Below, one piece after another: positions 54,701 to 62,651 of a stretch of DNA of 64,000 nucleotides. Each line of letters starts with the position of its first letter. The stretch's first letter is position 1. The stretch spans positions 62,001 to 126,000 of the forward strand of contig NZ_JARXHX010000001.1 in the NCBI RefSeq assembly GCF_031127835.1, written 5' to 3'. Origin of the DNA: Pelagicoccus sp. SDUM812002 (GTDB lineage Bacteria; Verrucomicrobiota; Verrucomicrobiia; Opitutales; Opitutaceae). Below the pieces are notes generated by a model. It had not been told where the DNA came from. It did no database searches and saw only the letters and a program-made list of their open reading frames with translations. The translations under genes were made by a program, and so were the position numbers.

Positions 54701-55340
54701 CCTCACTTCGCCACTTACTTCAGCAAATGATCCTAACATCGACGGAGACAACGACCCGAACACCTATATGTTCAACGGTGAGCGTCCTGTAGACTTGAGC
54801 ACCTTCTGGACGGCGTACGGTTACCAACCGGACTTCGATAGCACTAAGCCTGAGAATCCTTGGGCAGACGTTAGCGAATACTTCGAGTACGCGGTGCAAT
54901 CCCAAGTTGCTCTCGCTAAGGCACAAGAAGGCGTACCTTCGCCAAACCTCCGCGAATGGCGTATCAACATGATCAGCAACTACCTCTTCACAGACGGCCG
55001 CTTCAAGGGCTTCGGTGTCGGCGGTAGCCTCCGCTGGGAAAGTGAGTCTGCTATCGGTTACTACGGTTACGCTGCGGATCCAGATCGTCCAGACTTCCTG
55101 AACGCTCCTGATCCAACGAATCCCTACAACGATGACGGAAACGTAAACGTTGACCTCTGGGCTTCTTACAAGGTGCCAGTCAAGAATGAGAACTTCGACT
55201 GGAAGCTCCAGCTCAACATCCGCAACGTCCAAGACTCTGGCGAGCTTCGCCCGATCGCTGTTGACTACGCGGGCAACGTGTCTGGCTACCGTATCATCGA
55301 TCCACGTCAGTTCTTCTTCACCTCTACTTGGACATTCTAA
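51741..55340 (+). CDS. TonB-dependent receptor (Opitutales type)
   Basis: A 1,199-residue outer-membrane receptor that probably takes up pectin oligosaccharides by TonB-driven transport. Signal peptide: QTKQNPIPRFRTTLALSLLL, ending near GYSQ. The region EIFELSPFEITNSENDIGYY followed by SERTLAGSRLNSKVSDLAAS and ITVVTLQQMQDTAATDLNDV is the plug-domain start seen in Opitutaceae receptors. The barrel ends with RQFFFTSTWTF (terminal aromatic residue). Unlike Bacteroidetes loci, no SusD partner or carboxypeptidase-regulatory N-terminal domain is seen. Start: ATG 51741; an upstream ATG at 51672 would push the signal peptide 23 residues inward. Confidence 0.93.
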   Translation: MKQTKQNPIPRFRTTLALSLLLGACTAGYSQEETDEDEIFELSPFEITNSENDIGYYSERTLAGSRLNSKVSDLAASITVVTLQQMQDTAATDLNDVFLYESSTEGFGNFTATGGSLADRGTVKDAGAGYSFANTGESASAGSSNRIRGLSSPTTTQNFYPTLGGIPFDAYNTRSVEINRGPNSILSGLGSPAGIVNQSTANAALNTDSTQLVLRFDDRGSIRGSFNHNQSLIEDKLAIYVAGLNEQEKFERKPSYDKTSRFYAAIKYKPFEKTSIRGSWETFNNNNRRPNSLTPRDFVTPWLEAGRPAYDPVTRMVTVLDTGVTRGPIEVSNLSPTYPDASTGHPANLTGGGMLYNEDSIYYTPGIVDSDARVGRPVILVGQDGYIATEKMTDYGWNANSNYPQSQSAPAAGDRTLQEWNLTSQLWMRSDFYNWDDNVANFVAPPVTDQSVYDWEQFNTLAMNYGSKSADTLNFEFEQEILENLHASIGWFRQEYEDVQNYTVQQQTGATLYVDPNINLPNGQPNPYFGLPYLEDYLPDTWTNEEVNDNLRAQLAYQLDFTEKDNWMKHLGNHSFLGLWSQQKSESLRLRLRGTYVGGDGRFLPWNDLDSTGAWRYYGNSDRIRRNYFLANPGDEQATVTSGAPTNWGQPNYVGVGGEVLRDFGGPNSGMVSLYDWETRQWVDRPAEWATVLHDATSSRNHRDLESETLGWQGYFLDNRVITTVGWRNDAVDLRNTVGSTDLGREEFTEKGYVKPEASYNRWSYGDNQRNEDYLEGSTRSVGVVAVPFRWDGGDFRVHYNESDNFNPPTSAQTDVLGNLLPKPTGTGEDYGFSLTAFDNKFTAKVNWFTNSAENERTGAAATLIDRLTRIEHRYLKPWAEQIAHMELGYQNYAIDEQNRADLDAQQQANLEARVEEITGLRYDWPNGLNFGATQSTIAEGMEIQLIYNPTRNWNIKMTAAQNETTTQNVAPQYDDWAELRVPYWQSLTSPLTSANDPNIDGDNDPNTYMFNGERPVDLSTFWTAYGYQPDFDSTKPENPWADVSEYFEYAVQSQVALAKAQEGVPSPNLREWRINMISNYLFTDGRFKGFGVGGSLRWESESAIGYYGYAADPDRPDFLNAPDPTNPYNDDGNVNVDLWASYKVPVKNENFDWKLQLNIRNVQDSGELRPIAVDYAGNVSGYRIIDPRQFFFTSTWTF

Positions 55341-55387
55341 TCGATACGTCTCGTATCCATTAATCCATAGTCTAGTTTAAAATTAGG

Positions 55388-55420
55388 GACCCCTTCCTCT
55401 TGCGAGGAGGGGGTCTTTTG
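55388..55420 (+). terminator. rho-independent terminator after the TonB receptor
   Basis: A perfect 12-base-pair stem (GACCCCTTCCTC at 55388-55399 with GAGGAGGGGGTC at 55404-55415), a TTGC loop and TTTT. It covers a possible earlier start of the next gene at 55400, which supports the later start at 55463. Confidence 0.95.
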
Positions 55421-55462
55421 TGTACGTCATATGTCCTATCGCCGGTAATCCGTTTGAACCGC

Positions 55463-57466
55463 ATGCAATTCCCGAAGACGAAAATCTCCCTTTTCCTCAG
55501 CCTCCTGCTCGCCCTATCCATTTTTTCAGTATGGAGCAATAGCTACCAGTCACCGCTGGTCTTCGACGACCTAGGATCCATTCGCGACAACGCCACCATT
55601 CGCCCACCGTATTCCTTAGAACCTTTGTTCAACCCACCCTCAGAGGGAGCTCAGACCGTTGCAGGTCGGCCGCTCCTAAACCTAAGCTTAGCGGCCAACT
55701 ACTACTTCTCTGGCGAAAACTACTCCACGTATCGAGTCACCAATGTGATGATACATCTCGCCAACGCACTTCTTGTATTTGCTCTCGCTACCCAACTGCT
55801 TCGACTCGCCTCTTTTGATGAAGATGTCCGCACAGCCAATTGGCTGCCTTTCTTTATCAGCCTAGTCTGGGCACTGCATCCGATCTCCACGACTGCCGTC
55901 AGCTACCTCGTACAGCGGGCGGAATCCCTAACTGCGCTTTTCTTGTTGCTAACACTCTACTGCTTCTCTCGAAGCCTTGATTCGAAGCGGCCAATTGCTT
56001 GGCTAGCCGTTTCACTGGTAGCCGCATTTGTGGGCAGCGCTTGCAAGGAAACAATGGTCGCTACCCCGTTCCTTGTCGCCCTGATCGCATGGAGTTTCGG
56101 ACAAAATCCGGACCGCCAGGCGCCTACACGGAACTTTCAGCTTTCAATCTATTTCGGGCTACTTTTCCTATCGATCCTTCCCACGATCCTGCTTTCTCAG
56201 GCTACTGGAGACAGAGCGGAAACCGCCAGCATGTCGATCGGTATTCAATCTTTGGATTACCTAAAGCTCCAATCATGGGCTATCCTGCGCTACCTTCAGC
56301 TAGCAGTGTGGCCAGCTGGACAGGTGTTCGATTATGGAAGAGATATCGCTATACCGTCCACTCTCGCTTGGATGGGATACGGTTTCCTCATCGTCTTAGG
56401 CCTAGCGTTTTCTGTCTACCTCTTTCTCAAGCGAAGGAAGATCGCTTTCATCGCCCTCGCCCCATTCATCTTGCTTGCTCCAAGCTCCAGCGTTTTCCCG
56501 CTGGCTGACCCGATCTTCGAACATCGATTCTACCTCTCGCTCGCTTGCATCGTCGCCTTGCTCTGCTTAGGCCTCCACAAGCTCTCTGCCAAAGCCACAT
56601 TGGTGTTGCTTCCAATTATCGCGACCTTGCTCGGCTTGACGTCCCACGAGCGAAATAAGACCTACCAAAGCGCTATCGAACTCTGGCAAAGCTCCCTCGA
56701 CTACTCGCCCATTAACGCCAGAGCCCAGACAAATCTCGGAACCCTCCTCCTTGCCGAAGGAAACTATGATGCCGCGATCGAACACCTCTCCAAAGCGATA
56801 GAAATCCGTACAACTCCGCTTCGTCTGCACAACCTAGCAAATGCCTACGCCTTGAATGGGCAGACGGAAATAGCAATCCCGCTCTATACCGACGCGCTTA
56901 TCTCCGAGCCCAACTTCCCAGCAGCGATCCTCGGCCTAGCCGAAGCGAACCTAGCGGCAGGCGACTTTCCCGCAGCCATGGAGTCGTTCCGCAAATTCCT
57001 AGAAGAATCCCCCGACAATATACCTGCCCTACGAGGCTATGTTCGATCATCTCTCGCCACCAAGGATCTAGAAACGGCGATCGAAGCTTTCCAACGGATT
57101 TGCGAACTCTCCCCGCAAAACGCTAACGCGTATTTCGATCTTGGAGACACCTTAGCTCAGGCCGCGCAATTCGAAAAGGCTAAGTCCGCTTTTCTTCGCG
57201 CGATCGAGATTGAACCGCAACATGCTCAAGCCCTCTCAAATCTTGGCAACCTATACCTCATGCAAAGGGAATACGCCAAAGCTACCAAATCGTACCAAGA
57301 CGCCATACGTATCGAGCCTAACGCAATGTCGCATACTAACCTAGCCATCTCCCTCATCTACCAACGCCGTATCCAAGAAGCCAAGACGCATCTCGAATCG
57401 GCGATCGAACTCGATTCCAACTACCCGCCTGCTAGAGATTTGCTGCATAAGCTGAACAGCCGCTGA
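55463..57466 (+). CDS. TMTC-like membrane protein with TPR repeats
   Basis: A 667-residue protein with a membrane N-terminal half (about 11-13 segments, first near KISLFLSLLLALSIFSVWSN) and a TPR C-terminal half. In the membrane half, YQSPLVFDDLGSIRDNATI, GRPLLNLSLAANYYF and YRVTNVMIHLANALLVFALA resemble the TMTC/DUF1736 glycosyltransferase-like proteins (O-mannosyl transferases in eukaryotes). The TPR part (from about residue 420) has TNLGTLLLAEGNYDAAIEHL, YFDLGDTLAQAAQFEKAKSA and SNLGNLYLMQREYAKATKSY, at least six repeats. A protein-glycosylation role is inferred. It ends seven bases before the end of the convergent deiminase gene. Confidence 0.8.
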   Translation: MQFPKTKISLFLSLLLALSIFSVWSNSYQSPLVFDDLGSIRDNATIRPPYSLEPLFNPPSEGAQTVAGRPLLNLSLAANYYFSGENYSTYRVTNVMIHLANALLVFALATQLLRLASFDEDVRTANWLPFFISLVWALHPISTTAVSYLVQRAESLTALFLLLTLYCFSRSLDSKRPIAWLAVSLVAAFVGSACKETMVATPFLVALIAWSFGQNPDRQAPTRNFQLSIYFGLLFLSILPTILLSQATGDRAETASMSIGIQSLDYLKLQSWAILRYLQLAVWPAGQVFDYGRDIAIPSTLAWMGYGFLIVLGLAFSVYLFLKRRKIAFIALAPFILLAPSSSVFPLADPIFEHRFYLSLACIVALLCLGLHKLSAKATLVLLPIIATLLGLTSHERNKTYQSAIELWQSSLDYSPINARAQTNLGTLLLAEGNYDAAIEHLSKAIEIRTTPLRLHNLANAYALNGQTEIAIPLYTDALISEPNFPAAILGLAEANLAAGDFPAAMESFRKFLEESPDNIPALRGYVRSSLATKDLETAIEAFQRICELSPQNANAYFDLGDTLAQAAQFEKAKSAFLRAIEIEPQHAQALSNLGNLYLMQREYAKATKSYQDAIRIEPNAMSHTNLAISLIYQRRIQEAKTHLESAIELDSNYPPARDLLHKLNSR

Positions 57467-57473
57467 CACTAGG

Positions 57474-59096
57474 TTACTCGAGCCCTGTGATGCTTGGAAT
57501 CGTTAGCGTAAAGCAGTGAATCATTCCCATGAAATCCGTGAGTACCGTGCAATCGATCCAAATTTGCTCCGCATCGGGGCAAGCTTTTTTATAAGCCGCA
57601 ACGACCTGCTTCTCCAACTCAGTCATCAGCGCTTTTTCGTCTTCACTTCGAGCTTTGAAACGAGGAATCAAAACGATCTCACCACCATCTAAGGACTTTA
57701 CGAATAAGCTGTTAACGTAAGAACGATAATTAATCTGCGGCTCCACATGGCTTGCCAACAGATCTGGATACGTCTCGCCGAGATACCTTTCAATCACTCG
57801 CTCCTGTCCCGTGCTTGATTTCCAGTCGGCAATCCCAGCATCTGCTTCGAGCTTCGATTCAATTCGTGGATTGAATTCGAAGGCATCCCAATTCGCCAGA
57901 GCCAAAGCAGGATCAAAACGCATCGCAATACGCTCTTCAGTCACGAAAACCTGCAACGCTTTCAAGAAGAGTTCGCGTCTCACGTCCTCGTCGCTGTCGA
58001 ACGCAGGAGGCGGCATTGGGACCTTAATGATCGTGCTCTCAGGAAAGGCTTTTCTTACGATGGCTTCGTTTCTCGCGAAACTCGCCTTGAGCTCTTGATC
58101 GAGTAAGCGGTGGTAGGAACGTTTCCCTTTTATCCCTTGGGGAGGCTCCGCCATCAAGACGACATTCTCTCGAATTGGCTGCACCACGAAGTCCAAATGC
58201 TCTATAGTCTTTCCGGGCAAGTTCTCCAGAAAGACAATCGTATCTACTCCATAGTACTTCTCGACAGTTTTTCGAAAGTTCTGAGCGGTGCCACCATTTG
58301 CACGTAAGGTAGATTCGGATACAAGTGCTGCCTTCGTATTTACCGGTAAAAAGTCGCCGCCTTGCAGATAGAGGGGCGGGCGGGAAAGTTGCGTCTCTAT
58401 CCCCCACTTCGCTTCCAACATTCCCGCCATCAGTACGGGAATGCGGTCGCTTCCTTCTAAGCCTCTCAAGTTCCCAAGCTCTTCGACCATCTTGAAATGT
58501 TGCTGTATCGGATCTTCGGTTGTCTTGACGTCGAATAATTGTCCCCTTGTCGCACCGGGGTCCCCAACGCTGGGATCGAGCAAAACAAGACTATCTTCGA
58601 TACCTTTGGCGAACTGTGGGCCGAAGTCTCTCATCCAAATCGAAAATGCCTCACTCGCCTCCAAACTCAGCCTATTTAAATAAGGGGCGATTCGATCATC
58701 GGATTCCAGTCTACCCCAAAACGCCCCGAGAGCCCTCCGGTCGAGCCGATGATAGTAAGCCACCACCTCCACCCGCGGCAACAGAGCTGCCAGCGTGTCC
58801 TTGAACAAACTCTCCAAATCCTTGTTTTCTTCCAACTCGCCCAAGGGCAAAGCTAAGGCTACCGCCCGAGTCGTCTCCCACGGCATCAAAAGGCGCTCGA
58901 GTGGAACCGCCTCGCTTGCCTTTCGATAAACGGTGTCATATTCCGCGGATACGCTTTCCCAGAGCGACTCTTCACCCCCCGGCAAAACTAAGGCTGAATT
59001 GTTCGAGCCTTGGGCGGAAAGCTCAGTCCAGATGCACCACAAGGCGGCACCTGCTAACAATTTGAGTGAAGTCGTTTTTAAGGATAGGGAAGGCAT
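57474..59096 (-). CDS. secreted PAD/agmatine deiminase-like protein
   Basis: The 540-residue secreted protein (signal peptide SLKLLAGAALWCIWTELSAQ) is a member of the guanidino-group-modifying PAD/agmatine deiminase superfamily (PAD_porph type). Its catalytic set is complete: WMRDFGP at 154-160, GGD at 246-248, HLD at 300-302, and the nucleophile Cys528 in MGMIHCFT. The family deiminates agmatine or peptidyl/free arginine to citrulline-type products. The long C-terminal half, signal peptide and TPR/cytochrome neighbours are unusual for agmatine deiminase (about 365 residues, cytoplasmic); a periplasmic or extracellular arginine-directed role is inferred. I chose ATG 59096; the earlier in-frame start adds 22 residues without signal features. 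Confidence 0.75.
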   Translation of the reverse strand: MPSLSLKTTSLKLLAGAALWCIWTELSAQGSNNSALVLPGGEESLWESVSAEYDTVYRKASEAVPLERLLMPWETTRAVALALPLGELEENKDLESLFKDTLAALLPRVEVVAYYHRLDRRALGAFWGRLESDDRIAPYLNRLSLEASEAFSIWMRDFGPQFAKGIEDSLVLLDPSVGDPGATRGQLFDVKTTEDPIQQHFKMVEELGNLRGLEGSDRIPVLMAGMLEAKWGIETQLSRPPLYLQGGDFLPVNTKAALVSESTLRANGGTAQNFRKTVEKYYGVDTIVFLENLPGKTIEHLDFVVQPIRENVVLMAEPPQGIKGKRSYHRLLDQELKASFARNEAIVRKAFPESTIIKVPMPPPAFDSDEDVRRELFLKALQVFVTEERIAMRFDPALALANWDAFEFNPRIESKLEADAGIADWKSSTGQERVIERYLGETYPDLLASHVEPQINYRSYVNSLFVKSLDGGEIVLIPRFKARSEDEKALMTELEKQVVAAYKKACPDAEQIWIDCTVLTDFMGMIHCFTLTIPSITGLE

Positions 59097-59244
59097 AAAC
59101 TCGGAGACAGGGCTAACAGCTCCCGTCCTTTTAATCAGCCGAAAACTGACAGATCTTTTCAAATCCGCTACCCGATACCAGCCACCGCTTCCCTTACAGT
59201 CAAACAGATCGATGAAACTGAGGGATCTTAACCTCGCGTGGCAC

Positions 59245-61386
59245 CTAACTCCCAGTAGAAAGCTGTTGCATGAACTGCAAGTAGGATGGCTCTTGCGGAG
59301 CCAAATCCAGCGCCTTTTGCAAGCTTGCTCTGGCTGATTCCAAGTCTCCGAGTCGTGTCTGTATTATGGAGATATTATACCACCAGCGATGCTCATTAGG
59401 ATCCAGCTTGAGAGCTCTCTGCATGGGCTCCACCGCTTTTACAAGTTGGCCCTGACCAGCCAGCAAAAGTCCGATGGAGAACGGATACAGTCCAGAGTTT
59501 GGCTCGTAGGCGCTAGCGATGCGAAGGTGCTTTATAGCCTCCTTACCTAATCCAACGCGGTCGTAAAGGATCGAAACATCATAGCGGATAGCAGCGTTTT
59601 TTCGGTCGAAGCTGATCGCAAGTTCGCCGTATTGCTTCACGAGGTCTATGTTACCCTCGCTAGCCGCTTGGGAAGCCAGCTTCAAAGCCCCCGACGGACG
59701 GTCCGCGTTGTACTGCAGGTAATCGTTATACTCGTCGCGGAGTTCTTCGCTCAGGTATGGGCTTTCGGCTAGAGTATCCGCCACTTGCATACGCACGATC
59801 CGCGAGGAGTCTTCTGCCGCCGCTTGCAGGTGCTCCAATCCATCCGCACGCGTTCCGAGAAGAAAAATGGCGACATCCCGCAAGATTGGTTGGTCTGCGT
59901 CCTTGTACTCAAGGGCTAGATCGCGCACTTCGTCGAGATGAGAAAAGTCTCGCAACATTCGTAACCAGCTAGCTCGCCAATAAGGATTTTCCTCCGCCTT
60001 TAAGCGAGCGATGATGGCCTCGGGGGACTCGAGCTCTCCCGACCACGTATCCGAAAGCAAATGCGCCCGGTCACGTAAATCAGTGACTCGATCCGAGTCT
60101 CCCCACCACTTATCGAATTGGCTGAGCAGATGATCTGCATCCAAATCCTGATGGCAGCTGGTGCATGCGTCTGGAGCTCCGAAGGTTTTTGCCATGTAAG
60201 GATCGGGGATAGTGAAACCATGATCGCGACGCGGGTCGCGCGCCATGTACTCTCGCTCTGGCATGTGGCAAGCCACGCAAGAGTCACCATCGGAGCCTAT
60301 CGGGTGGCGACTATGCGTACCCAAATCAACTATAGTCGCCCCTAAGTTTCCGGTACTGTGACATTGGATACAGGTCGCGTTGGAATCCGCAGGGAACTTG
60401 AGCGTCGCGGAGTGCGGATCATGGCAGTCCATACAGGAAACGCCTGCATGTCCCATCCTACTGTGCATGAACGACCCCCATACGAAGTTTTCCTCGTTAG
60501 CCTTTCCGTCTGGGAAGTAAGCCGTAGGATGGTCATAGAGCATCACACGGTAGTGATCCTCAAATGATTCGCCGACCTCGAAGCCTCCCTCGCTCAGCTC
60601 CTCGCGGCGAGAATGACAGCTGGCGCAATTTTCCATCATGACCCGCGTCTCCGACGATGCGGGCACCTCGTAATCGTCCCTGCCGATTGTCGCAACATGC
60701 TGTTTCATGTCCGAATGGCAGGCGATGCAGCTGATACCTTGGTGCGTCCAAGAACTGGCGTAACTGTCCTTCGAGGGATCGTAATTCTTTTCATACTCGG
60801 TCGTATGGCACCAGGCGCAGTTGGAGTTCCAATTCATGCCCTGACCAGACCAATGCCCCCACTCGCCAAGCAGCCGCTCCTCATCGCCGAAAACGTTGAA
60901 CCACTCTTTCTCGTCGGGATCCCATGCCATCGCATGAGCTTGCAAACGCCCTCGTTCGCCTTCCACCAGCGGCTGTTGCAGCGGGGTAACACCTATGACC
61001 GCCGTCGCTTTCGCGGGTAAGTAATCGCCATCTGGGTTTCTCTCGCTTATCAGGAAATCGCCTCCTTCGTAACTTACTCGATATTCGCGTCCAGCGACAT
61101 CCTTGAATTCGCCTACCCCGTAACGAGCCGCATCTGTCTCTGTGTCCACAAAGCGGTTCGCATCCGCGTGATGGCTGCCGATCCATGACTTGTGTTCGTC
61201 TTCATGGCACTTCAGGCACGTCTCTGGCTGGCGCCAGTCGGCATGAACCGTTGCCACCGCGGATGACTCCGCTGGAGCGGGCGCCTTGTTTTCGTTTTTT
61301 TTTGTGCAGCCAAAAATAAAGGCCATGGCTGCTAAGTACGTGGAACCGAGGATAAACAGGGACTTCTGAGGGGGGAATCGTTTCAT
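59245..61386 (-). CDS. octaheme cytochrome c lipoprotein with HEAT/TPR repeats
   Basis: A 713-residue exported lipoprotein (signal ending YLAAMAFIFGC, lipobox cysteine near residue 27). Eight heme-binding CxxCH motifs lie between about residue 57 and 390: CLKCH, CAWCH, CIACH, CASCH, CMDCH, CIQCH, CVACH and CTSCH. The C-terminal half has HEAT-like (LDEVRDLALEYKDADQPILR) and TPR-like repeats (VKAVEPMQRALKLDPNEHRW). Such multiheme cytochrome-TPR proteins occur in Planctomycetes and Verrucomicrobia; the electron partner is not known. It is followed on the same strand, 148 bases on, by the PAD-like gene. No cytochrome maturation gene is in the window. Confidence 0.9.
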   Translation of the reverse strand: MKRFPPQKSLFILGSTYLAAMAFIFGCTKKNENKAPAPAESSAVATVHADWRQPETCLKCHEDEHKSWIGSHHADANRFVDTETDAARYGVGEFKDVAGREYRVSYEGGDFLISERNPDGDYLPAKATAVIGVTPLQQPLVEGERGRLQAHAMAWDPDEKEWFNVFGDEERLLGEWGHWSGQGMNWNSNCAWCHTTEYEKNYDPSKDSYASSWTHQGISCIACHSDMKQHVATIGRDDYEVPASSETRVMMENCASCHSRREELSEGGFEVGESFEDHYRVMLYDHPTAYFPDGKANEENFVWGSFMHSRMGHAGVSCMDCHDPHSATLKFPADSNATCIQCHSTGNLGATIVDLGTHSRHPIGSDGDSCVACHMPEREYMARDPRRDHGFTIPDPYMAKTFGAPDACTSCHQDLDADHLLSQFDKWWGDSDRVTDLRDRAHLLSDTWSGELESPEAIIARLKAEENPYWRASWLRMLRDFSHLDEVRDLALEYKDADQPILRDVAIFLLGTRADGLEHLQAAAEDSSRIVRMQVADTLAESPYLSEELRDEYNDYLQYNADRPSGALKLASQAASEGNIDLVKQYGELAISFDRKNAAIRYDVSILYDRVGLGKEAIKHLRIASAYEPNSGLYPFSIGLLLAGQGQLVKAVEPMQRALKLDPNEHRWWYNISIIQTRLGDLESARASLQKALDLAPQEPSYLQFMQQLSTGS

Positions 61387-61489
61387 TCGACGAAGTTATC
61401 TAAGAATTCATTACCCTGCTGCTTCCAGATTAATTCTGCCACAATCGGATTTAGCGACCGGCAGCTAACTACCAGTTGGTCCCAGCTGC

Positions 61490-62407
61490 TCATCCTCTCG
61501 TACTCCCGGTGCGCGACAATTCCAGTCGGCCCATGCCGTAAATCGACCCAAGAATCAGTACGCCCCCTAGGACAATTCCGAGCCCTATTGACTCACTCTC
61601 GATCAGCAACGCCGACTCAACCACACCACAGAGCGGAATCAAGAAACGGTAGGTGGACAGGACGTTCACGCTGTACTGCTCGATCAATCGATTCCATAAG
61701 GTAAATGCGGTAGCTGATAAGAACGCTAGATAGAGTATTATCCAAATTGCGTTATCGCCCAAGTCACGCCAAAAGCCGCTCCAACCGCCTACCCCTAATA
61801 GCAGTAAGGCAAATCCTCCTATAAATAATGAGAGCGAAGTGATAACCCGGCTACCATGATGCGCCGACATCTTCTTGAGTCCGATAGCCCCGAAAGCACC
61901 CGAGAGCGATGCCAATAGAAACGCTGCAGTTCCAAGACCTACCTTCCCGCTTCCCGCTCCCGGAGCGTAGACCGCCAAGGCGATACCCATCGAGCAAACA
62001 GCCACAAGACCCCATTGCTTTGGGCTCGGCATGGGCGTTTTCAGCAAGATCGGGGCCAGCAACATCCACCAAAAGCTACCACCTCCAACAAGCAATGCTC
62101 CCAGAGTACCACTCGAAACACTGAGGGCGTAGTAGAAAAAAACATACTGCAGGACAGTCTGACCAAGGATAACCCAAGCGAGCAATCCCACAGGAGCCGA
62201 TTTAAGAGTGCTTAAAACCGAACTGCGGCAAAACGGCACGATCATCAGGCCCGCAATCATGAATCGGATCCCCGCAAAGGTCATTCGTTCCCCGAAACCA
62301 TCTATGGCAAGAGCGTCGTAACTGAGTTTGATAACTGGGAACGCGCTGCCCCAAAGCGCGGCGCAGACGAGAACCTGCAAATAGAAGCTGAACGGAAGCG
62401 GTTTCAT
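61490..62407 (-). CDS. DMT family (EamA) transporter
   Basis: A 305-residue protein with ten hydrophobic segments in two EamA repeats. The first repeat has LQVLVCAALWGSAFPVIKLS and the second GTAAFLLASLSGAFGAIGLK. EamA proteins are metabolite exporters; the substrate here is unknown. It lies 103 bases downstream of the cytochrome gene's start region and is transcribed the same way. The ATG at 62407 begins the first membrane segment. Confidence 0.9.
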   Translation of the reverse strand: MKPLPFSFYLQVLVCAALWGSAFPVIKLSYDALAIDGFGERMTFAGIRFMIAGLMIVPFCRSSVLSTLKSAPVGLLAWVILGQTVLQYVFFYYALSVSSGTLGALLVGGGSFWWMLLAPILLKTPMPSPKQWGLVAVCSMGIALAVYAPGAGSGKVGLGTAAFLLASLSGAFGAIGLKKMSAHHGSRVITSLSLFIGGFALLLLGVGGWSGFWRDLGDNAIWIILYLAFLSATAFTLWNRLIEQYSVNVLSTYRFLIPLCGVVESALLIESESIGLGIVLGGVLILGSIYGMGRLELSRTGSTRG

Positions 62408-62651
62408 TGCCTAATGGCATTCCACAAAGCGTTCGTCATTCCAGTCCGGCAACCTAAAAGAGGTACGCCTCTACTCGGATTTTCGGTCCATTTTTTCTGG
62501 GTTAGAGTGGCGCGTCATTAGCTTGAGTGACATAGTTCAAACCCGTCGGCACAGCTCGCCAAATCTACAGCGACCCGACGCAATCCCAAGCCGAACCAAG
62601 CCGTTTCACTAGCAGTGTTATCGTACCCAGCCTAATCCCAACAGTCCACGC

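Noticed and set aside
59140-59155. TGACAG sequence near 59.15 kb as a fourth LacI operator
   Set aside because: Only one half-site matches, no dyad is present and the neighbouring genes are unrelated to pectin use.
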